Shown here: positions 1 to 4,682 of the stretch, piece after piece
Numbering within the stretch: the first letter of the stretch is position 1
Layout of the letters: each line of letters starts with the position of its first letter
From: Candidatus Eiseniibacteriota bacterium
GTDB lineage: Bacteria; Joyebacterota; Joyebacteria; Joyebacterales; Joyebacteraceae
Direction: 5' to 3'
Length of the DNA stretch: 5,594 nt
Assembly (NCBI GenBank): GCA_030610515.1
Contig: JAUWRQ010000100.1
Span: forward strand, 1-5,594
Translations under genes and position numbers: made by a program
The notes under the pieces: generated by a model
Told to the model about the DNA's origin: nothing
The model's database searches: none
What the model saw: only the letters and a program-made list of their open reading frames with translations

Positions 1-112
1 AGGCCCGCCTCTCCAGTGCGCACTTGTCGGTCGAGCAGCGCTGCCCCTTGAGGAAAAGCTTCACCCCCTGACGCCGGCACAGCCTGCATCGTGCACCGTG
101 ATACGTCGCCAT
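1..112 (-). CDS. rpsD: 30S ribosomal protein S4, N-terminal fragment (residues 1-37), cut by the window edge
   Basis: Reading from ATG at 112 down to position 2 gives 37 residues that match the start of zinc-type S4. Cysteines fall at residues 9, 12, 26 and 31, the spacing known for the Cys4 zinc site of Thermus thermophilus S4, with family-typical CRLCRR, KLFLKG and DKCALERR segments. S4 is a primary 16S rRNA-binding protein that nucleates small-subunit assembly and can autoregulate its operon. A Shine-Dalgarno GGAGGT (127-122) lies 9 nt before the ATG, and the gap to the rpsK stop is 19 nt, normal for this operon. The rest of S4 is on the opposite strand from about 620, so this piece belongs to a split gene: residues about 38-49 are missing beyond position 1. 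The S4 identity is secure. Whether the split is biological or an assembly or amplification artefact is discussed in the findings. Confidence 0.9.
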   Translation of the reverse strand, partial: MATYHGARCRLCRRQGVKLFLKGQRCSTDKCALERRA

Positions 113-131
113 CTGCTTGCTACCTCCGTGG

Positions 132-503
132 CTATACTCGTCTCTTCTTCGGGGGACGGCACCCGTTGTGCGGTATCGGCGTCACGTCCCTGATCGCGGT
201 GATCTTGAGTCCCGCGGCCTGCAGAGCCCGAACCGCCGCCTCCCTACCCGGCCCGGGACCCGTCACCTGCACCTCCACCCGCCGGAGCCCCATCGGCATG
301 GCCTGCTCCGCCGCGTTGCTCGCAACGAGCTGCGCGACGAAACCTGTGCTCTTCTTCGAGCCTCTGAACCCGACCCTTCCCGCGCTCGACCAGGCTATCG
401 TGTTGCCTCGCATGTCGGTGAGCGTGACAACAGTGTTGTTGAAGCTTGCCCTCACGTGCGCAACGCCGTCGGGCTCAACAGTCTTCTTCTTGCGCTGAGC
501 CAA
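132..503 (-). CDS. rpsK: 30S ribosomal protein S11
   Basis: Complete S11 of about 123 residues, normal for the family. It sits on the 30S platform, contacting 16S rRNA near the mRNA exit and partnering S6, S18 and S21. Recognisable family blocks are the [12 protein letters not shown] segment near the N-terminus, the [14 protein letters not shown] segment, the glycine-rich [10 protein letters not shown] loop and the C-terminal [13 protein letters not shown], which includes the Asn-Gly known to form isoaspartate in E. coli S11. I chose TTG at 503 because it gives the usual Met-Ala-Gln-Arg-Lys start and sits 5 nt after AGGAGG. GTG at 506 is in frame but only 2 nt from that motif. The gene lies between the S13 end and the S4 start in the usual order, but the block as a whole is inverted relative to rpoA and rplQ. 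No frame damage is visible. Confidence 0.95.
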   Translation of the reverse strand: MAQRKKKTVEPDGVAHVRASFNNTVVTLTDMRGNTIAWSSAGRVGFRGSKKSTGFVAQLVASNAAEQAMPMGLRRVEVQVTGPGPGREAAVRALQAAGLKITAIRDVTPIPHNGCRPPKKRRV

Positions 504-507
504 CACT

Positions 508-514
508 ACCTCCT
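508..514 (-). promoter_or_regulatory. Shine-Dalgarno of rpsK, decides the start
   Basis: The minus strand reads AGGAGGT, a full match to the anti-Shine-Dalgarno. Its AGGAGG core is 2 nt from GTG (506-504) and 5 nt from TTG (503-501), which favours TTG as the initiation codon. Confidence 0.7.
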
Positions 515-520
515 ACGCTG

Positions 521-628
521 CTAGCCCTTCTTGCCAGCCTTCTTCCTCTTGCCTGCGACGGTCTTCTTTGGTCCCTTCCGGGTCCTGGCGTTCGTGCGAG
601 TTCTCTGCCCCCGTGCGGGAAGCCCTCG
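521..628 (-). CDS. rpsM: 30S ribosomal protein S13, C-terminal fragment (last 35 residues)
   Basis: Minus-strand codons from 628 down to the TAG at 523-521 encode a 35-residue S13 tail. It starts with [10 protein letters not shown], continues with [10 protein letters not shown] and ends in a lysine-rich tail. [19 protein letters not shown] is the signature of the S13 C-terminus, which reaches from the 30S head toward the P-site tRNA. Only 14-17 nt separate its stop from the S11 start, as expected in the alpha operon. Upstream of 628 the frame stays open but the residues stop resembling S13: the codon at 631-629 gives Val where S13 has Arg, and the sequence there is S4 on the other strand. The N-terminal 90 or so residues, including the helix-two-turn-helix part, are therefore absent from this window. 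Identity is firm. The truncation coincides with the strand-switch junction at 617-628. Confidence 0.88.
   Translation of the reverse strand, partial: RGLPARGQRTRTNARTRKGPKKTVAGKRKKAGKKG
617..628. other. Strand-switch junction: microhomology between rpsM and rpsD
   Basis: These 12 nt read GGGAAGCCCTCG on the plus strand and CGAGGGCTTCCC on the minus strand. The minus strand encodes Arg-Gly-Leu-Pro, conserved in S13. On the plus strand 620-628 encodes Lys-Pro-Ser, which precedes Asp-Tyr-Gly in S4. The same short sequence therefore plausibly occurred in inverted orientation in rpsM and rpsD, and the break can be anywhere inside it. To the left everything is minus-strand S13, S11 and S4 N-terminus; to the right everything is plus-strand S4 onward. 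Confidence 0.8.
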
Positions 629-1102
629 GACTACGGCATCCAGCTCAAAGAGAAGCAGAAGGCCAAGGCGATCTACGGCATCATGGAACGGCAGTTCAAG
701 AACTACTACAAGGAAGCCGACCGCCAGAAGGGCGTCACCGGCGAGAACCTGATGCGGCTTCTCGAACGGCGCCTCGACAACGTCGTCTACCGGCTCGGCT
801 TTGCCCAGTCCAGGTCGGCGGCAAGAGAGCTGATCGTCCACGGACACATTCGGGTCAACGGCAGGAAGGTCGACATCCCGTCGTTCCAGGTGAAGATGGG
901 CGACGAGATCAGCGTGAGAGAGCGGAGCCAGAGGAATCTCGAGGTCCGGCTTTCGGTCGACGCGAAATCGGGCGTCGGGACCGTGGAGTGGCTCGAGCTG
1001 GATCCTAAGAAGTTCATGGGAAGAGTGCTGGAACTGCCTTCGAGAGAGCAGATACCGTCGCCGGTCACCGAGCAACTCATCGTCAACTTCTACTCCAGGT
1101 AG
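620..1102 (+). CDS. rpsD: 30S ribosomal protein S4, C-terminal fragment (about residue 50 to the end)
   Basis: 160 residues from Lys-Pro-Ser-Asp-Tyr-Gly to the family-typical VNFYSR ending, with TAG at 1100-1102. The piece contains the [11 protein letters not shown] helix, the ERQFKNYY segment, the [25 protein letters not shown] block, the S4 RNA-binding domain ([22 protein letters not shown]) and the C-terminal segment ending in PVTEQLIV. Using Thermus S4 numbering, 49 missing residues plus these 160 give 209, the usual length. The open frame extends upstream to an ATG at 446, but those roughly 58 codons are antisense to rpsK and rpsM and do not resemble S4, so automated callers will give a false N-terminus. 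The true N-terminus (37 residues with the zinc site) is at 112-1 on the other strand. rpoA follows after 48 nt. I treat this as a real rpsD interrupted by an inverted join, not as a decayed gene, because both halves are fully conserved. Confidence 0.9.
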   Translation, partial: KPSDYGIQLKEKQKAKAIYGIMERQFKNYYKEADRQKGVTGENLMRLLERRLDNVVYRLGFAQSRSAARELIVHGHIRVNGRKVDIPSFQVKMGDEISVRERSQRNLEVRLSVDAKSGVGTVEWLELDPKKFMGRVLELPSREQIPSPVTEQLIVNFYSR

Positions 1103-1150
1103 CAACCGGCTTCGACTCTCATCGGCCCAGCTCCAGGGAGGCCAGCGTAG

Positions 1151-2314
1151 ATGAAGTGGAAGAACGTTAGGATGCCAGACGAGATCGTCTGGGCTCGCCA
1201 GACGATGACGGGCGTGTACGGGAAGCTCGTCGCGGAACCGCTCGAGCGAGGATACGGCATCACGATAGGTAACTCGCTCAGGCGAGCGCTCCTGTCCTCA
1301 CTCCAGGGCGCAGCTGTGTTGGGTGTCAAGATCGATGGTGTTCTTCACGAGTTTTCCGTCGTGCCGGGAGTCACTGAGGACGTGACGGAGCTCATTCTGA
1401 ATCTGAAGCAGCTCAATCTCAGGCTCTTCTCGGACGGCCCGGAAACGCTCGTGCTGCACGCGGATTCGGAAGGAGAGGTCAAGGCCTCGGACTTCGAACC
1501 CAACCCGAACATCGAGATCATGAACCCCGACCTCCATATGGCCACGCTCGGCGCCGACACCAAGCTCCACATGGAGGTTACCGTCGGCGCGGGACGCGGC
1601 TACGTGCAGGCGGAGGACCACGAGTTTGAAGAGAAACCGGTCGACTTCATCCCTATCGACTCGATCTTCTCACCGGTCAAGCGTGTCAACTACGACGTGG
1701 AGAACACGCGCGTCGGCCAGCGTACCGACTACGACAAGCTCACGCTCGAGGTCTGGACGAACGGGGCGGTGACGCCGGAGGACGCGGTGTCCTTCGCCTC
1801 GAAGATCCTGAAGGACCACCTGCTGCTCTTCATGGACTTCGAAGAAGAGCCCCACGAAGAGGAAGAGGAGGTTCTCGACGAGGAGCAGATGCGCCTCATG
1901 GATCTCCTGAGCCACAGCGTCGACGAACTCGAGCTGTCGGTGAGATCCTCCAACTGCCTCCGAGACGCCGGCATCAAGACGCTCGGTGACCTGGTGAAGA
2001 CGACCGAGGCGGAGATGCTCAAGTACCGCAACTTCGGGCGGAAGTCGCTCCAGGAACTCGTCGACATCCTGTCTGATATGGGACTCGTGTTCGGCACGGA
2101 CGTCGACGCGCTGCTCGAGCCCGGAGGACCGCACGAGGGCGAGAGCGCTTCTTCCGAGGGTGGGGGCGAGAGCTTCGAGGAGATGCTTGGGCTCATGGCG
2201 GGTGCCGAGCCGGAAGGGGAGGCGGAGGAGTCCGGGAAGTCGGTGGAATCGGACGACTCTGACGAGCCGGAGACGGAGCCCGAGGGCGCCGAGGAAGACG
2301 CCGAGAAAAACTAG
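1151..2314 (+). CDS. rpoA: DNA-directed RNA polymerase alpha subunit with acidic C-terminal tail
   Basis: 387-residue RNA polymerase alpha subunit; the family is usually about 310-350. Residues 1 to about 230 form the dimerisation N-terminal domain, with the conserved [20 protein letters not shown] block at 31-50 and VEPxDxS-like features around 162-200. A Glu-rich linker (231-246) leads to the C-terminal domain at about 255-318. That domain keeps the UP-element DNA-contact residues at the same numbers as E. coli: Arg265, Asn268, Cys269, Leu270, Gly296, Lys298 and Ser299; E. coli Lys271 is Arg here. Residues about 319-387 form an extra low-complexity tail rich in Glu, Asp, Gly and Ser, interrupted by one hydrophobic patch, [11 protein letters not shown] (341-351). 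AGGGAGG at 1135-1141 sits 9 nt before the ATG. It lies between rpsD and rplQ, the standard position. The enzyme core function is certain. The function of the tail is unknown. Confidence 0.97.
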   Translation: MKWKNVRMPDEIVWARQTMTGVYGKLVAEPLERGYGITIGNSLRRALLSSLQGAAVLGVKIDGVLHEFSVVPGVTEDVTELILNLKQLNLRLFSDGPETLVLHADSEGEVKASDFEPNPNIEIMNPDLHMATLGADTKLHMEVTVGAGRGYVQAEDHEFEEKPVDFIPIDSIFSPVKRVNYDVENTRVGQRTDYDKLTLEVWTNGAVTPEDAVSFASKILKDHLLLFMDFEEEPHEEEEEVLDEEQMRLMDLLSHSVDELELSVRSSNCLRDAGIKTLGDLVKTTEAEMLKYRNFGRKSLQELVDILSDMGLVFGTDVDALLEPGGPHEGESASSEGGGESFEEMLGLMAGAEPEGEAEESGKSVESDDSDEPETEPEGAEEDAEKN

Positions 2315-2380
2315 CGCTATCGATGGGCGCTATTCCCTGAACTCGGTCTGAGGGAGGGGCAGAAAGGCAGGACCGTAGCG

Positions 2381-2992
2381 ATGCGACACAGGAAGAAGGG
2401 CAGGAAGCTAAACAGAACGTCGAGTCACCGAAAGGCCTTGATGCGCAACATGGTGACCACGTTCATCGATCAGGAGCACATCGAGACGACCGACGCCAAG
2501 GCGAAGGAACTCAGGCCGCTTGCGGAGAGGCTCGTGACGCTGGCGAAGCGGGGTGGGGACGATCTGGCGGCGCGTCGCCGGGCCTTGAAGGTCATCCGAG
2601 ACAAGAAGATAGTGGGCAAGCTTTTCACTGAGATCGGTCCGAGGTACGCCGACCGTCCGGGCGGATACACGCGAATCGTCAAGGTAGAGGCGAGGCGGGG
2701 CGACGGCGCACCCCTGTCCATCCTCAAATTCGTGACCGAGCCGGTCACGTTCAAGGAGAAGAAGCAGAAGCCGGAGGAGGAGTTCGATCAGGTCGGCCCG
2801 GCCGCTGCTGCGGCAGCCGCGGCCCCGGCAGGTGAGGTCGAGGGTGAGTCCGCCGCCGTCGAGACCGAGGCCCCCGAAGGTGAGGAGGCCGACGTTCCCG
2901 AGAGCGCCTCGGACGATGCTGAGCCCGCCGCCGAGGGCGAAGAGCCGGAGGAAGAGGCCGCGTCCGAGGAAGACGAGCCCAAGGAAGGCTGA
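2381..2992 (+). CDS. rplQ: 50S ribosomal protein L17 with long acidic C-terminal tail
   Basis: The N-terminal 124 or so residues are a standard L17, from MRHRKKGRKLNRTSSHRKAL through RNMVTTFIDQEHIETTDAKAKELRPLAE to GGYTRIVK and ILKFVTEP. L17 binds 23S rRNA near the polypeptide exit on the back of the 50S subunit. The family is commonly about 115-130 residues; this one is 203 because of a tail from about 125 onward. The tail starts with a lysine-rich bridge (KEKKQKPEEE), has eight alanines in a row at 141-148, and is then dominated by Glu, Asp, Ala and Pro to the end. The ribosome-binding site is modest: AGGA at 2369-2372, 8 nt before the ATG, with a stronger purine run (2351-2359) further away. 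The gap after rpoA is 66 nt. The next gene starts 2 nt after the stop. Identity is certain; the tail is the unusual part. Confidence 0.96.
   Translation: MRHRKKGRKLNRTSSHRKALMRNMVTTFIDQEHIETTDAKAKELRPLAERLVTLAKRGGDDLAARRRALKVIRDKKIVGKLFTEIGPRYADRPGGYTRIVKVEARRGDGAPLSILKFVTEPVTFKEKKQKPEEEFDQVGPAAAAAAAAPAGEVEGESAAVETEAPEGEEADVPESASDDAEPAAEGEEPEEEAASEEDEPKEG
2981..2988 (+). promoter_or_regulatory. Shine-Dalgarno of the SpoIID-family gene, inside the rplQ end
   Basis: AAGGAAGG in the last codons of rplQ lies 6 nt before GTG at 2995. It supports that GTG over the downstream ATG at 3043, which has no comparable motif, and implies translational coupling to rplQ. Confidence 0.6.
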
Positions 2993-2994
2993 TT

Positions 2995-4497
2995 GTGCCA
3001 TCTCTTCGCAGGCATGGACCTACGAGATTCCGGGCGCCGAGCATGACCGTCGGCGCCCTTCTTGTTGTGGCTTCTGCAGCGGCTCTGGTCTGTGGTGGAT
3101 GCGCCGGCCATTGGTGGAACGAAGAGCCCCGCGCGACCGAAGAGCCCCGCGCACAGGAGTCGACCGGGGCGTCCGACGACTCCTGGCCAGCAAGCCTAGG
3201 GGAGCTGCGTCCCCCGAGCGATGGGGAGGCCCCGCTCGGCGAGTCCGTGTCGCCCGAGGTCGCGATGGGACGGGACGCGCCCGGCCACGAGGGACCGGAC
3301 GCCGCCGATGCTCTTCTCCTGCGCGTAGGACTGGCGCACAGCATCCCGGAGGCGCGCGTCTCATGTGACGGGCCGTTCTCCGTGAGCCTCTTCGCCGAGT
3401 CCGTCCGGACGTGGAATGCGGAGGGGGGCGGGAGCTGGGAGTTCCGCGCGAGCGGTGAAGGCGTCGAAGGAGACGGAGCGTCCGGATCATTCCCCGCATC
3501 CGCCGGGATCGTCCGGATGCGCGCCGGCGGGCTCGAGGCGCTGGAGTTCGAGGGCAAGCGCTACAGGGGCGAGATCGAGGTGTTCGTCGCAGCAACAGGT
3601 TCGCTCGCCGTCGCCAACGTTGTCGACCTCGAGTCGTACCTGCGCGGCGTCGTCCCGAAGGAGATCGGCCCCAGACCCACGGAGGAGTTGGAGGCCGTGA
3701 AGGCCCAGGCCGTGGCCGCCAGGACGTATGCCGTCGCGTCGAGCGGGAGAAGGGCCGAAGGTAGCTTCGACGTCCTCCCCACGACGGAGGACCAGGTCTA
3801 CGGTGGCGTCGATGTCGAGAACCCCGTGTGTGACCGCGGCGTTCTCGAGACGGCGGGCGTTATTGTGACACGGACCGGCGAGCCCATCCACGCGTACTTC
3901 CACGCTAACTGCGGAGGGCGAACGGAGGCGCGGCACGAGGTGTGGGAACTTCCGAGCGTTCCGTACCTCAAGTCGGTCTGGGACACGCCGGGCGGCTCCA
4001 CGAGGTTGGGCTCCGCGTTCTGTTTCCACGGGGCGAACTTCACGTGGGAGGAATCCTGGAGTGGGTCCGAGATCGAGGAGATCATCCACACGCAGCTTCC
4101 AGCGACCGCGTCGACTCCAGTCTCGGGGACGGTCACGGAAGTGCGTTCTCTCAGGGTCAGCGATCGAACGCCTTCCGGACGCGTGCGGTGGCTCGAGGTT
4201 GGAACGAATCTCGGCAGTCACCGCGTCTTCGGGGACCGCGTGCGATGGCTCCTGAGACGACCGGACTCGGGAGGCATCCTTCTGAGCGCCTGGTTCGAGC
4301 TCGACGTCGAGAGGCGGGGCGGACGCGTGGCTCGGGTCACGGCGCGGGGGAGAGGCTACGGTCACGGTGTCGGCATGTGCCAGCACGGGGCCATGGAGAT
4401 GGCCCGCGAGGGCTACTCCTTCGAGGACATCCTCAAGCACTATTACTCAGGCATCGAGCTTGCAGGCAACTACGGCCGGCCCCCGGAATCAGATTGA
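2995..4497 (+). CDS. SpoIID/LytB-domain protein, exported, probable peptidoglycan lytic enzyme
   Basis: 500 residues. The N-terminus has an arginine-rich stretch (1-16), a hydrophobic segment (18-35) and Cys36 after Gly-Gly, so it is an export signal and possibly a lipoprotein signal with an imperfect lipobox. Residues about 40-105 are a Glu, Pro and Ser-rich spacer with a small duplication. The SpoIID domain follows. Its hallmarks are VDLESYLRGVVPKEIG (210-225) with Glu223 at the place of the catalytic glutamate of SpoIID, VKAQAVAARTYAVAS (235-249), FHANCGGRTEA (302-312), and GRGYGHGVGMCQHGAMEMA (452-470) followed by ILKHYYSGIEL. In spore formers SpoIID is a lytic transglycosylase acting on glycan strands stripped of stem peptides. 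Many non-sporulating bacteria have related proteins whose roles are less clear. GTG is chosen from the Shine-Dalgarno at 2981-2988. It starts 2 nt after rplQ, so it is likely co-expressed with the ribosomal operon. TGA at 4495-4497 overlaps a promoter -35 box. Family assignment is strong; enzyme activity is inferred. Confidence 0.88.
   Translation: MPSLRRHGPTRFRAPSMTVGALLVVASAAALVCGGCAGHWWNEEPRATEEPRAQESTGASDDSWPASLGELRPPSDGEAPLGESVSPEVAMGRDAPGHEGPDAADALLLRVGLAHSIPEARVSCDGPFSVSLFAESVRTWNAEGGGSWEFRASGEGVEGDGASGSFPASAGIVRMRAGGLEALEFEGKRYRGEIEVFVAATGSLAVANVVDLESYLRGVVPKEIGPRPTEELEAVKAQAVAARTYAVASSGRRAEGSFDVLPTTEDQVYGGVDVENPVCDRGVLETAGVIVTRTGEPIHAYFHANCGGRTEARHEVWELPSVPYLKSVWDTPGGSTRLGSAFCFHGANFTWEESWSGSEIEEIIHTQLPATASTPVSGTVTEVRSLRVSDRTPSGRVRWLEVGTNLGSHRVFGDRVRWLLRRPDSGGILLSAWFELDVERRGGRVARVTARGRGYGHGVGMCQHGAMEMAREGYSFEDILKHYYSGIELAGNYGRPPESD
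3121..3152 (+). repeat. Short tandem duplication in the SpoIID-gene spacer
   Basis: The 14-mer GAAGAGCCCCGCGC occurs at 3121-3134 and 3139-3152, an 18-nt period that keeps the frame and gives EEPRAT then EEPRAQ. It lies in the low-complexity linker after the signal segment and looks like a local slippage duplication. Confidence 0.7.
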
Positions 4498-4522
4498 CAG
4501 AGGGCCCTGCCGCTGATATATT
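4494..4522 (+). promoter_or_regulatory. Sigma70-type promoter for tRNA-Asp
   Basis: TTGACA (4494-4499) is a perfect -35 consensus. A 17-nt spacer (4500-4516) leads to TATATT (4517-4522), five of six matches to the -10 consensus. Transcription would start near 4528-4530, about 10 nt before the mature tRNA 5' end. The -35 box overlaps the TGA stop (4495-4497) of the upstream gene. The region is noticeably more AT-rich than the surrounding genes. This is seen directly in the sequence; activity is inferred. Confidence 0.8.
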
Positions 4523-4539
4523 CTATGTCTAGGTTTTGC

Positions 4540-4617
4540 GGGGTCGTAGTTCAGTTTGGTTAGAACGCCGGCCTGTCACGCCGGAGGTCGCGAGTTCGAG
4601 TCTCGTCGGCCCCGCCA
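4540..4617 (+). tRNA. tRNA-Asp (anticodon GTC), CCA encoded
   Basis: A full cloverleaf folds. The acceptor stem GGGGTCG (4540-4546) pairs with CGGCCCC (4607-4613), with one G-U pair. The D arm is GTTC/GAAC. The anticodon stem CCGGC (4568-4572) pairs with GCCGG around the loop CTGTCAC (4573-4579), placing anticodon GTC at 4575-4577. The variable loop is 5 nt. The T arm GCGAG/CTCGT encloses TTCGAGT. The discriminator is G (4614), as required for Asp identity, and CCA is encoded at 4615-4617. It reads Asp GAC/GAU codons. It has its own promoter just upstream and a hairpin terminator 9 nt downstream, so it can be a single-gene unit, although operon read-through is possible. No duplicated tRNA 3' end, hence no sign of an integrated element, is visible nearby. 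Confidence 0.96.
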
Positions 4618-4625
4618 CTTCCAGA

Positions 4626-4659
4626 ACGGGACACCCAATGTGGGTGTCCCGTCTCTTCT
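4626..4659 (+). terminator. Intrinsic terminator after tRNA-Asp
   Basis: ACGGGACACCCA (4626-4637) is perfectly complementary to TGGGTGTCCCGT (4641-4652) around an ATG loop (4638-4640). A pyrimidine run with four T (CTCTTCT, 4653-4659) follows. The stem is strong; the U-tract is interrupted by C, so termination may be partly dependent on stem strength. On the minus strand no T-run follows, so it favours plus-strand transcripts. Confidence 0.75.
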
Positions 4660-4682
4660 GCATCGACATGCCGGCTCTTTGG

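Noticed and set aside
446..619. Plus-strand open frame that fuses in frame to S4 and supplies an apparent N-terminus
   Set aside because: It is the antisense of the rpsK start and rpsM end, has no S4 similarity, and the real S4 N-terminus is found at 112-1.
1..628. A programmed invertible switch (phase variation) in the ribosomal operon
   Set aside because: No recombinase gene or longer inverted repeats are visible, the microhomology is only 9-12 nt, and inversion would break two core ribosomal genes. An artefact is far more likely.
2313..2350. Possible terminator or attenuator between rpoA and rplQ (repeated GCGCTAT, short AGCGC/GCGCT pairing)
   Set aside because: The stem is only about 5 bp and no T-run follows; it would also cut off rplQ.
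2799..2826. GC-rich self-complementary stretch in rplQ (GCTGC/GCAGC)
   Set aside because: Explained by the alanine codon run of the L17 tail; no evidence for a regulatory structure.
2751..3557. Minus-strand open frame of about 268 codons across the rplQ-SpoIID junction
   Set aside because: Arg/Pro/Ser-rich antisense product typical of GC-rich shadows, with no motif and overlapping two well-supported genes.
3487..4440. Long minus-strand open frame of about 317 codons opposite the SpoIID gene
   Set aside because: Shadow frame caused by high GC; the plus strand carries clear SpoIID motifs, and the antisense product is low-complexity with no recognised family.
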